The notes under the pieces: model-generated
What the model saw: only the letters and a program-made list of their open reading frames with translations
Database searches by the model: none
What the model was told of the DNA's origin: nothing
Made by a program: the position numbers and the translations under genes
Part shown: in pieces, positions 10,756 to 21,383 of the stretch
Layout: the number at the start of each line of letters is the position of its first letter
How positions within the stretch are numbered: position 1 is the first letter of the stretch
Assembly (NCBI GenBank): GCA_950295325.1
Contig: OX485809.1
Span: 27,282,001-27,346,000 of the forward strand
Reading direction: 5' to 3'
Length of the DNA stretch: 64,000 nucleotides
Origin: Polytrichum commune
Taxonomy: Eukaryota > Streptophyta > Polytrichopsida > Polytrichales > Polytrichaceae

Positions 10756-11306
10756 AGAGATATGGGATTCCAGAGTTGTGTTTGCCACGCGAGCATAACC
10801 TAGTTAAATTGTTTAAATTGAACTTCATGTTGTTCTCAGAGAGCCGGCACGTCACCTCGAGAATTTCGCAGAGGATTCTGAGGTCGGAGTTGGGGGATTT
10901 GTCTTTGCGATCTTTGGCTAAGCTAAGGACTGAACTGGAAGCTTGTTATGGTGCGGAGAATATCTATGGCATGCTCTTTGGATCATTTTACCCATATTGG
11001 ACATGCCCGGCAGATAGGGTGTAGATGGCCTTAAACTATAGTATATAGCTACTTGAACTGACTACCCATTTTTGTAAGTCTTCAGGTAACTTGGCTACAT
11101 TTTGTTGACTAATAAAATATTTTGTGTATTTCGAACAATTTTTGGTTATTAAGTCCACGGGAATGGGGTGCCTTTCCAACATATTGAATTCAAACTATCT
11201 CTAATTCCACGGAAATAGGCACTGCTTCTTCGAAAATTTCCCAATATAATCTAAATTTTCCGCTCTCCAATCTCTGCTCTCCGCTCTACGCTCACATACT
11301 TGAGTT
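10756..11306. other. Unassigned; shares a motif with 56.65 kb
   Basis: A short plus-strand frame ends at 11024, but most of it is repeat sequence and I do not recognise it. Near 11264-11302, read on the minus strand, GTATGTGAGCGTAGAGCGG recurs on the plus strand near 56654. A second shared word, CCTATTTCCGTGG, lies nearby in both places. The two sites look like copies of one dispersed element. Confidence 0.4.
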
Positions 11307-11404
11307 TCCCCTCTCACCAACGGCGCCACAAGTCCCAGGTGTCACTCCGGGGTCCCCCTTGTGCCCATGGTGTTTCGGGCACTCCTCATGAAGAGGTGCG
11401 TGAC
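11307..11404 (-). repeat. LTR fragment of the chromovirus family
   Basis: About 100 bp match the terminal part of the family LTR (CTCTCACCAACGGCGCC through GTGCGTGACA). The CGCGACA end has mutated to CGTGACA. The rest of the LTR is absent, so this is a truncated relic. Confidence 0.85.
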
Positions 11405-13130
11405 ACCTTCCTTACACCTTTCTTGCGTTCTCACTCATGTTCCGTCCCTGCCTCAAGCCACCATGCGCTCCGGTCTTCTTTCTTTTAAGAAACCCAAATG
11501 ACAGGGAGAACATGGATGTCAGCTGCCTTAACTCCATCCAATAGAAATATTGTGACGCCATTAGGTTGCAATCTTGGAGCTTGGCCTTGACAGGAGGTTG
11601 GACAATTCCATCCCCTTGATTGATTGTTGAAACCAGGTTAATTCAAGAGTGGGACTTAGCATACCGTCAAAGATACTCCCTCCAGATCAATCGCCGCGCC
11701 TCTGTGAGCCAAATATTGTGCACACGTGTCAACTTAACACAAAAAAAAATTATAAGAGACCTCAACATTGTGGTTGCTTGTATGGTCAAAGTGATAACAA
11801 GCGTGAGGCATTAGAGTTTAGACTTGGTTTTAATTAATTTAGATTTGAATGAGTTAAGTATCTGGATTGAGTCAGTAGAAGTGAAAAGAACCACAATGAG
11901 TAAAGTGGTTTAATTATTGGGTGATTGATGCGGGGTTCAAATGGTTGGAGGCAAGCATGTTGAGCATTTAAAGCTTAGGACAATGTCCATTCAAGGGGTG
12001 GGGGTTCCCAAAATCGGTGGATAAGCAACTGGATTTCCGGAGAGTCAGCTGAGGGGTCCGGGGAAGATCGAGAGAGAGCTCTCATTCAGTGAGGGAAAAA
12101 AAACAACGAACAGAGGGAGAGGGATGCGCTTCGGCTTGGATTCCCAGGTAGGCAATCGGCGGAAGGAGAATGGGTGAGTAAGGGAGCAAGGTGCTGCTCT
12201 GGAGGGGGCAGAGGACCAGCAAGGGCGACTGCTCCGTTGTGAGATGTAGTAGTGAATGGTAGGGGAAAGGTGGATGGGACTCTCGGCAACTAACATCAGA
12301 TTCGCAAGCACCCTGGAAAGGAGGGCCAGTCGAGAGGCAGGGGTGCTCGAACGGTTAGATCAAGCGTGAATTTACAGCAACCTAGCCAAATCAGCAATGC
12401 CGCGCATTGATGTTCATTACAACTACTGCTCAAATGCCGTAGAAAACTCTTGAAGGTTCTGTGGAATGGCGAGAATGAGGGGGCAATGCAGAAGGAGGAG
12501 ATTCCTCAAATTGCTGACAGAGGCTTGGGTGGCGCTCCAGGAAGGCAAAGTTAGCTCCAACAAATAATTCGGTAGTTGAATCGATGTTGCCATGGTAGTT
12601 GAAGGGGAGTGAGCTTGGGACATTGCTGCACCGAAGGGAGGATCAACTCCAGGGGCCTTGCAGCTCTGTCGAGGAATGTAATGCAGCCTTCAGGGCCATA
12701 AGGGAGTAGCTGTGAGGGCAGCCCAGGGGACTCACAGAGTGCTGCAGCCTGTAAGACCGAGGTGACCGTGGCTGACGGCAAGTGGAGTAGAAATAGAAGT
12801 GTGGATTTGGAGGGCATTAGTTTTTGACATTTTGACTAAGCACTTAGTAATGCTTAAGTTCTAATTAATTAAGGGTAGGGCTCAAATAGGTGTGGAAAAG
12901 ATTAGCTAGCTTCAAGCATTAGTTAATGCTATTGTGTGGTTTTCTTGTCATTATAAAGCAAGCGTGCATTAACCTCATCCAATGATGCATTTAATGAGAT
13001 GGGTGAGAGGAAGGAGTTGAATTCGACATGTTAGTTGCAAGCCTCTACCCGGACACTGACGCATAAAGGGTGGAGGCTTATGGCTGACAGCCTTAGACGT
13101 TTCATTAAGTTGTGATCAAAATCGTAGATA
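11405..13130. other. Unassigned stretch
   Basis: No long frame, known domain or clear repeat is visible. The part at 12050-12830 is purine-rich on the plus strand and holds only short frames without recognisable motifs. Confidence 0.4.
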
Positions 13131-13159
13131 AATTGTGTGCTAACATCATCAGGCTCTTT

Positions 13160-13454
13160 TTACACCCATTGCAAAATTTGAGGTAGACAGCGGTAGCACG
13201 CGGATGTTGAGCAATGTAGCGGGCTTCTAGCACCTCAAATTAGAATCCAACGCCAATCCTCTTGAATTTTGTCACCGTCAAAACACATTTCCGGTGCTGA
13301 TGACCACTTTTCTCATGCACTGCGCACTACACCTAATGCTGAATGCGGTCAATATATGCAGCTTCATGTCTGCAAGTAGCAAACCTTTGACACTTGCAGT
13401 CAAAGAAACCTTCTCTCTAGATCATTTGTTGCGTCTTAGACTTCTCATTCAGTC
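13160..13454 (+). repeat. Diverged ~300-bp repeat, copy 1
   Basis: This segment resembles 14490-14785 in order and wording: TTGCAAAATTT, GAGCAATGTAG, CTTCTA(G/A)CACC, AATGCGGTCA and GACACTTGCA(G/A)TCAAA occur in both. The two copies flank a solo LTR. Confidence 0.6.
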
Positions 13455-14425
13455 TGTCGCAACCCTTGCTAGCTCCTTTAATAATCTTGCCAATTTCCAT
13501 TTCTAGCAAAGGTTACGAGCGCTAACCCTTCGCATTCCACCATGCTAATGGTTAGCTCCGCCTACCCCAGAGCTTATAGTTCATAGGAGGGGAACCAACC
13601 CTCCTATTTTACTTTTGAGACTCACCCCTTAATCGGTAACCAATTCCCAAATGTGGACTTCCATCCATGGAATTCCAATCCTATGTTGATCATCGCATTG
13701 CCGGAGCAACACTATAACAACCTGAACCATACTAGGCAACTATGGCCTCACATTGGGCCAATGCCCATGGAGGCCGTGCCGTTCGGCCTCGGGTGGGTGA
13801 GGCCACACCACCTCACCCATATAAGCCTCTAGGACTCTACGCGGGGCCCCTACCCCACCGTCAAGAGACCTCTTGTCTCTCTACCAAGAGTTGGGGCCAA
13901 GTAGACATTTCCCTTTAGCCGCTGGGCCTAGAAGCCCCCATCAGCTTCAGACTGTCATAACTTCCTTGTATGATGTCTGATGCAACAAGCAACCACTCCA
14001 TCTTCATCTATGCTTCACGTAGATGCCGATGGACTCCTCACTTGCCCCACTTAGGCAAGTATTAACAAAGTTATGCCTGCTTGAACCTTGGCAGTCCCGG
14101 GAATCACTCCCAGGCACTGCTGTATCAAGGCGCTGTCCCGGGACAGCGCCCCACTCAAGTTGCCATAACTCCTAGCTCACACCTCTCATTGAGATGTTCT
14201 CGATCATTCTAGAATCTACACGCCATAAGCTACGCATAGCTAATGGCCTTACCCTCGTGCCTCCTAGTCTCCGTGGGTGGGATGCGTTCCCAACGCCCGG
14301 GGCCCTCACCCACACTAGGATCACTTGGGCCCTCTCACCAACGGCGCCACAAGTCCCGGGTGTCACTCCGGGGTCCCCTTGTGCCCATGGTATTTTGGGC
14401 ACTCCTCATGGAGAGGTGCGCGACA
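13455..14425 (-). repeat. Solo LTR of the chromovirus family (minus)
   Basis: The copy starts TGTCGCAACCC and ends GTGCGCGACA. Flanks are CAGTC on the left and CAGTT on the right, a 5-bp target duplication with one later substitution. No internal sequence remains. Confidence 0.9.
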
Positions 14426-14489
14426 CAGTTGCTACGATCAAAGTCACAAAGCATCTGTGCGATGGAAGCAATAATGTCATCGCAGCCTT

Positions 14490-14785
14490 AGATACCTGTT
14501 GCAAAATTTCAAGCAGACAAGATTTCGAGCAATGTAGATAGAAGACTTCTAACACCCACTAAGATCGGTGTCGTGCGCCACTCTAGTTACTCTTTTGAGG
14601 ATCGAAACACACTTAATTTTTGGTAGCACTTGCCACCTAATGAGCACCAACCTTAGACTGCCAAAATGCGGTCACTACCTAGGTACCATGAAGCTTTGGT
14701 CTCCCTATAGCAACCTCCGACACTTGCAATCAAAAATCACATGAGATCCACCTCCTCTGTCTGATCTTGTGAGAATCGAAGCTCA
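14490..14785 (+). repeat. Diverged ~300-bp repeat, copy 2
   Basis: Partner of 13160-13454, with the same ordered words but many substitutions. It lies between the solo LTR and the complete chromovirus copy and could be an old tandem duplication or satellite unit. Confidence 0.55.
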
Positions 14786-15464
14786 TTTATTGTCGCAACC
14801 CTTGCTAGGTCCCTTAATAATCTTGCCAATTTTCCTTTCTAGCAAAGGTTACGAGCGCTAACCCTTCGCATACCGCCATGCTAATGGTTAGCTCCTCTTA
14901 CCCCGGACCACATAGTTCATAGAAGGGGAACCAACCCTCCTACTTTGCTTTCGGGACTCACCCCTTAATCGGTAACCCATTTCTTTGATGTGGACTTCCA
15001 TCCATGGAAGTCCAATCCTATGTTGATCATCGTGTTGCCGGAGCAACACTACAACAACCCGAACCATACTAGGCAACTATGGCCTCACAATGGGCCAATG
15101 CCCATGGAGGCCGTGCCGTTCGGCCTCGGGTGGGTGAGGCCACACCACCTCACCCATATAAGCCTCTAGGACTCTATGCGGGGCCCCTACCCCACCGTCA
15201 ACCAACCTCTTGTCTCTCTACCAAGAGTTGGGGCCAAGTGGACATTTTCCCTTAGCCGCTGGGCCTAGAAGTCCCCACAGCTTCAGACCATCATAACTTC
15301 CTTGTATGATGTCTGATCATAACAACCAACCACTCCATCCTCATCTACGCTTCACGTAGATGCCGATGGACTCCTCACTTGCCCCATTCGGGCAAGTGGT
15401 GAGGAAGTTATGCCTGTTTGAACCTTGGCAGTCCCGGGAATCACTCCCAGGCACTGCTGTACCA

Positions 15465-15488
15465 GGGCGCTGTCCCGGGACAGCGCCC
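15465..15488. repeat. 24-bp perfect palindrome in the LTR
   Basis: The sequence is symmetric around CCCGGG, with core GCGCTGTCCCGGGACAGCGC. The same palindrome, or a near copy, recurs in the other long LTRs, for example near 2832, 14140, 22110 and 23385. Confidence 0.85.
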
Positions 15489-15588
15489 CACTCAAATGGC
15501 CATAACTCCTAGCTCACACCTCCGACTGAGGTGTTCTTGAGCATTCTAGAATCACCACGCCATGAGCTACGCATATCTCATGGCCTTA

Positions 15589-16105
15589 GGGCATCTGTAG
15601 TGGATCTAGGTAAAGCTCACTGCAAACCAAAACCTATCTTTTGACTGACCTAAAATTAGAAACTGAAATTACCATCATTAGAAGCACACCTAAATAAACG
15701 TGAGATATTTCTCAAGAAAAAAGAATTGTAAAAATTTGACGTAGGTGAAATCCCTCATTGAAAACACCACATTTTCAAAATTTAGAGGGAGTGCACCAAA
15801 TCTTGCTTAAAAATGGAAAGATCCTCCCACACTCCCTCTAAATGTCAAAAATTTGGAGGGAGTGTGGGAGGATCTTTCCATTTTAAAGCAAGATTTGGTG
15901 TACTCCCTCTAAATTTTGAAAATGTGGTGTTTTCAATGAGGGATTTCACCTACGTCAAATTTTTACAATTCTTTTTTCTTGAGAAATATCTCACGTTTAT
16001 TTAGGTGTGCTTCTAATGATGGTAATTTCAGTTTCTAATTTTAGGTCAGTCAAAAGATAGGTTTTGGTTTGCAGTGAGCTTTACCTAGATCCACTACAGA
16101 TGCCC
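15589..16105. mobile_element. Fold-back Tourist-like MITE (517 bp)
   Basis: Ends are GGGCATCTGTAGTGG and its reverse complement, flanked by TTA on both sides (15586-15588 and 16106-16108). TTA target duplications and GGGCATCT-type ends fit PIF/Harbinger (Tourist) MITEs. Almost the whole element is two inverted arms of about 250 bp meeting near 15845, with only a few mismatches. The other LTR has the unoccupied TTA at 22220-22222, which fixes both ends. There is no coding capacity. Confidence 0.95.
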
Positions 16106-17095
16106 TTACCCTTGTGCCTCCTAGTCTCCGTGGGTGGGAGGCGTTCCCAACGCCCGGGGCCCTCACCCACACTAGGATCACTTGGGCCCTCTCACCAATG
16201 GCGCCACAAGTCCCGGGTGTCACTCCGGGGTCCCCCTTGTGCCCATGGTGTTTCGGGCACTCCTCATGGAGAGGTGCGCGACACTCACCCCCACCAAACG
16301 GAGTCGATGCCCTCATCGACTATACTTGTAGTCGGCACACCAATTCTCAAGTTGCCATCCTCTATGGTGCGGCATTGTGTTTACCTTAGGGCGCGACCCC
16401 CACAATGCATCTTCAAATTTGGCATAGTCCCAAAGGTGTCGTTCCTAGGTGGTCCGTTAGCGACTTTGGATCTCTCATCCAAGGACCTAACCTATACTAG
16501 ACCCACCTACTTCGGGACTCACATGGGTTGCCCCTCCTTTGGGGCCTCCCCCGTTAGGCTCCACTAGCCTAACGTGACACATCTAGGCGAGACCTCAACG
16601 CTTCCACTAAGTTGTCTCGGTTGCAACTCCGAGATGGCTTTCCATTGTTAAGCCACGCCTCGATCGCACGGGGGTGATGCCAAGTCCCGCCCGACTCGGT
16701 TCCCACTTTGCTCTTTCGAGACATGGGTTCATGACTCCCATGCGCCAACTCTTGTTAGCTCGCGGGTAGCACTTTTATGAGCACGCGCCATCACCTTGCC
16801 CCCGCCCGGACAAGCCCAGAACTAAGAAGTTTCTTGGTTTTATCCAAGGCCCCTCCAAGCCATGGCCCCCAATTACTCGGCTTACCCAACCTAGTTTGGC
16901 ATATCTATTCCCCCTCTTCCATTAACCAAGCACAAGTACAAGACTAGGACCTCATCTCATACTTTTCTCTTTGCACCACTAAAGTTTGGACTTTATTCCC
17001 TCAAGCCAAAGAACAAGTTCATGTTGTGGCATAATTAACCTCGAAGCTAAGTGTGCTACTAGCGTCTCTCCCCCACTAAAGGAGATTGATGTCCT

Positions 17096-17245
17096 CATCA
17101 ATGCCTACGCTTCATTTTATTGGAATCCTTAGCCTTAGTTTCTTCAAAGTGCTTCACCAATTCATTGGTGTTCACCATGTCTCTTGCCGCCACCCAAGCG
17201 GTTTCTTTTTCATGGTATCCTCACCATTTCACCAAGTACTCTTTT
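17096..17245 (-). pseudogene. Chromodomain at the end of chromovirus pol
   Basis: The minus-strand translation reads EYLVKW, then a stop in place of Arg, then GYHEKETAW and more, matching the chromodomain core EYLVKWRGY...TW. Chromodomains at the integrase C-terminus guide insertion into heterochromatin. The in-frame stop disables this copy. Confidence 0.85.
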
Positions 17246-17558
17246 GTACATTTTTTTCATTTTCACTTGGGCTTCCTACACTTGAGGGTGCCCTCCTACC
17301 TCATGTTCCAAATGACCTCCACAAGGTCGGGAGGTGGCCTAATCACTTGCTTGTGATCGGGCCACAAGGTGTCGTCCTAAAATGACTTTCGTAATGAGAC
17401 ATGAAATGTCGGATGCACTTTGATCTCGGGCGGTAATTCCAACTTATACATGTCCTTGAACACTTGTTCCACAATGGAAAACGAAGCTCCAATTTTGGAC
17501 ATGAACTTTTGAAGTAAGGCCTTTGGGCAAGGTGAAGTTGTCCACATTCAACAACACC

Positions 17559-18544
17559 TTATTGGCCCACCTCATACTCCACTTCGCGTCTTCCGGCATT
17601 GATTTGCACTCCGTAGCACCTTCGGGCTTTCTCCACCAACAACTTGGTCATCTCCAAGACTTGTTTACCATCCTTGGCCAAGTCCTCGCCATCTTGGTTG
17701 AACTCTAGTGTTGAATGTGCCCCCTCGAGAGCTAGGTTAATAGGTTGGAGCGCATCCACTCCATAAGCCACCACGAAAGACCACCCCTTGGTAGCCAAGT
17801 GCGTGGCTACATTGCAATTACACTCCGCTCGACCCACATAGACCGCCCAATCTCCTTGGTCCGCCCCCACCAAGTTCCTCAAGTATTGCTTCAAGACTAC
17901 ATTCACATGCTCCGCTTTCCCATTCATTTGGGAATGCAAGGCCGTGGTAAACCTTAGTTTCATCCGACCTCCTTAGAGAATTGCATTGAAAATGCACTTG
18001 TGAACTTTGGATCTTGATCCCACACAATCACTCTTGGCAACCCGTGGTGCCTCAACCATCCTTTGAGAAAAGGCTATGCGGTCTCCAACACGGTGGCGGT
18101 TCCCACAATTGGCACCATGTGTGCCAACTTGGCAAACCGCTCTACCATCAACAAGATGGCATCATACCCATGTGACTCCGACAAACTTGTGATCAAGTCC
18201 ATGCACATACTATGCCATGGCCCCGACGGGATAGGCAACGGTTGCAAGAAACCGCCTTGCTTTTGGTAAGAGGCTCGGTTCACTTGGCACTTCATCCAAG
18301 CCTTCACAAAGTGGGTTATATCCTTCTTTATGCACCGCCAATGGTACCCCCATGACACCATTCTATGGCGGCTTTTTCTTTCTCCTCTATGGCCGGCAAT
18401 AGGACTATCACATTCTTCCTTCAAAACCGATAGCCTCAACTTGCCTTGTGGCACATACACCCGACTTTGTTTACACTTGAACAATCCGTCCACCAACTTA
18501 ACCTCTTTGAGCACCTTGCTCTTGCGAAGCTCACCTAAAAACAT
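17559..18544 (-). pseudogene. Chromovirus integrase remnant
   Basis: Two minus-strand frames (18544-18074 and 17963-17559) together cover integrase. The first has a zinc-binding-like part with paired Cys (WMKCQVNR) and the start of the catalytic core (WHSMCMDLI ... YDAILLMVERFAKLAHMVP). The second has the late core, HSQMNGKAEHVNVVLKQYLR, where functional elements usually read HPQTDGQTERVN, followed by the C-terminal domain. A frameshift separates the parts near 17965-18070. Confidence 0.85.
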
Positions 18545-18599
18545 TTGTGCTTTGGGGTAGTAAATTTACCCCTCCTGTATCTTGCATCACAAGTTTCCT

Positions 18600-19720
18600 T
18601 CGCCGGCACACATTAGCCACAAGGTTTGGATGGTTCTCATTGCTTGGAACTCTTCCCGTCTACTTAGCGCATCCGGCACCACATTTCCACGGTCCGGTTT
18701 GTGGACCAAATCCACCTTCATAAGCGCCAAGCTATCATGCCAACGCAATGACTTGGCGCTCACTTGCGCTTGTATGTCAAAATACTTTTAGGACACATTG
18801 TCCTTGTAGACCTTTACTTTGTGCGACCCCAACTAGTGTCGCCACATCTTCAAGCAATGCACTACCGCAAAGAAGTTATTTGTCATGAGTTGGTTGTCTT
18901 CTTTGACAACCATCGAGCTTCATGCTCGCATATGCAATGGCCATCTATCTTACATCAACAATCCGCCATTGGCAACGTCATTCACCCCCGTATGCACCTC
19001 AAAAGGTTTGTCAAGCTCCGCGACCTTGAGCACGGGCGGCGAAGAGAACTTGGTCTTAAGCTCCCCAAAGACTCGTGACAAATATCATCCCACTCTTGGG
19101 ATAGCCATTTCTTCCACAAGTCGAACCATCGAGCTTCATGCTCTCATATGCAATGGCCATCCATCTTGCATTAACATCCGCCAATGGTAAAGTCACTCGC
19201 CCCCCGTATGCACCTCAAAAGGTTTTTTCAAGCTCCGCGAACTTGAACACGGGTGGTAAAGAGGAACTTGGTCTTAAGCTCCTCAAAGACTTGGTGGCAA
19301 GGCTCATCCCATTCTTGGGATAGCCATTTCTTGCACAAGTTGGACAAGCTTCTACAACCATGGAGCTTAATACTCCTATAAGCAATGGTCATCCATCTTG
19401 GATCAACATCCGCCAATGGTAAAGTCCTTCGCCTTCATGTGCACCTCAACATGCTCATGAAAACCCGGAAACTTAACCACATGTTGTGAAGAGAAGTTAC
19501 TCTTGAGCTCCCCAAAGGCTTGGTGACAAGGCTCATCCCACTCTTGGGATAGCCATTTTTTCCAACATGTTGACTAAGGTTCTAGCAACCTTAGAAAAAC
19601 CATGAATGAAATGGTGGTAGTAGTTGTCTAAGCCAACAAATGACCTAAGCTTTTTTCTTGAATCAAGGGCCAATTCTCTTCTTGGATTGCCTTGACATTC
19701 TTCATGTTCGTCCACCAAAT
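18600..19720 (-). pseudogene. RT end / RNase H remnant with internal repeats
   Basis: Around 19600-19700 the minus strand encodes LRSFVGLDNYYHHFIHGFS, the conserved end of a gypsy reverse transcriptase. Below it, a segment of about 230 bp (CAATGGCCATC(C/T)ATCTT with CCTCAAAAGG and CCATTTCTT) occurs about three times between 18890 and 19560. This is a tandem duplication inside the RNase H/connection region. The frames are interrupted, so the region is non-functional. Confidence 0.75.
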
Positions 19721-19739
19721 TCCTTTGTCACCACATACC

Positions 19740-20264
19740 TCAAGAACTCAATCTCTCGTTGAGCAAAGTTATTTTTCACTTCTTGGCGGTAACTTTTTGG
19801 GCAACACATTGGTGAATGCATCCTTGTATCTCACCAACATCCCACCAATGTGGTTTGGAGGAGGCCCATCTTTCCTAACCTCCCCATTCATTCCTTGGAG
19901 TTGCTCCAATCGAACCACGACCATTATGTTTTCTATTTTTCATTTGGTCCATTAAGACCAAATTCAACTTGGGTCCTCCTACCATAGGAGTCCTTGTCAA
20001 TTTGAACTTCAATTCTTTGCCATTATGACACATCATAATGCACCGCAAGCTCACCGGCTTGCACCTCACATCTATCATGTGAGTTTCAAAGTAGGCGGCC
20101 TTCACAATGACATGCATTTCATCTATTTCACATGGTGTGAAATTTTGACAAAAATCCAATGTCCCACATTGAAAGGATACATGCATCGCGGCCTCCTTTG
20201 TCTCATGCGGTTCGTCCTTTCCAAACCGCACCTTGGTGGGCTTGCCCGCTCTATCAATCGGCAA
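19740..20264 (-). pseudogene. Gag-pol junction / pre-RT linker remnant
   Basis: The frame at 20264-19875 resembles a protease-region remnant, though the catalytic Asp-Ser/Thr-Gly is not visible. It continues into VRYKDAFTNVLPKKLPP, the linker that precedes RT in chromoviruses. The next recognisable residues already belong to the RT C-terminal part, so the palm with its Y-x-D-D is missing between about 19760 and 19790. Confidence 0.65.
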
Positions 20265-20399
20265 GCCCCAACTTCCTTGTGAGTTTTGGGCTCAAGAAGG
20301 AGTGGTAGCCTCTTTGTCAACACATGAGACATTTCTCCCATTCATTGAGCCTCAAGGTACAAAAGATTTGGCCTTGGCTTAAGGCTTCTAGCCTTGGCC

Positions 20400-20730
20400 A
20401 CAATGCCATCGTCTTACATTCGGTCCTCGGCAACTTGGCTTGGCTTGGTCCGCAAAGCCAACTTTAAACATTTTGTCCGCGGGACAAATTGGTTTGGTGG
20501 CACAAAACCAATTTCTAATAGTTTGTCCGCAAAACAAACATGTTTTGCCTTGGTAGCACAAAGCCACCTTCCCACACTCCGTCCGCGGCACAAACATGAA
20601 TTGCCTTGGTAGGACAAACCCACCTCCCAACATTCCGTCCGCGCCACAAGTATGATTTGCTTTGGAAGCATAAAGCCACCTTTCAACATTCCGTCTGCGG
20701 CTCCAACATGTTTTGCCTAAGTAAAATGGA
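20400..20730 (-). repeat. ~62-bp tandem repeats in the gag region
   Basis: The phrase TCCGCGGCACAAACATG with flanking TTGCCTTGGTAG recurs about every 60-65 bp, roughly five times. On the minus strand it encodes Cys- and Gly-containing repeats. It may be an expanded low-complexity segment of gag, but no CCHC knuckle is clear. Confidence 0.65.
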
Positions 20731-21369
20731 CCAAACAATTTGCACTCATTTCTTTGGGACCTACTTTGGCTAAAGCCACTTGTGGTGATGCGTCGCCAAA
20801 CTTCTCTTTGGGACCATTGTCTTCAATGCTCTTGCAAACTTGATGGTCCCCACCATGTCCTCAAGAGGCCTTAGGGACTTAAACAAGGCATCCACCACCT
20901 GCTTTTAAAACCCCACCTAAAAGGATGCATTTCTTAGAAAGTTCGTCCATTTTAGGTGTATCCTTCATTTGTGCGTTTGAATAGCGCACATAGGCCTTAA
21001 GAGGCCCCGGGTGCCTCATTAGCACCAAATTCATTCCAACATCAATACCTTCCAAGCATTTCGAATTGGAATTTCAATCCAACATTAATGCCCTCCAAGG
21101 TTTTGGGTGCATTCGGTATTCTAGGCCCCAAATGTTTTTTTGAGGTGTGCGGGAGCCCTTTCAAAGGACTCCACCATTTTCCTTACTAAATCCACCATCA
21201 TGCCCACCATTGTCATTAGAACTAATGGTATGGCCAAATTCCATTTACACATAATCTTTGTTCCAATTTGAGCCTTACAACCTTTTGGAAAACCCGGGCT
21301 CACCATAATAACCCTCAGGTTTGATAGCCATGTCTCCCTCAAAGTGCTAGCTCAAAATATTGGAACCCT

Positions 21370-21381
21370 GCTCTGATACCA
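21370..21381 (-). promoter_or_regulatory. Primer binding site, initiator-Met tRNA
   Basis: The minus strand reads TGGTATCAGAGC two bases inside the 5' LTR. This is the standard plant LTR-retrotransposon primer site, complementary to the 3' end of initiator methionine tRNA. It fixes the element's orientation. Confidence 0.95.
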
Positions 21382-21383
21382 AG

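Larger units (their letters stand above)
14791..16283 (-). repeat. Chromovirus 3' LTR with MITE insertion
   Basis: It runs from TGTCGCAACCC to GTGCGCGACA. Removing the 517-bp MITE and one TTA copy leaves about 973 bp, matching the other LTR apart from that copy's 41-bp duplication. On the minus strand it is preceded by a purine-rich tract (complement of 16284-16300) that could serve as the polypurine tract. Confidence 0.92.

Noticed and set aside
10707-11024. 105-codon plus-strand frame
   Set aside because: Its first part is the 101-bp tandem repeat and the remainder has no recognisable family; insufficient support for a gene.
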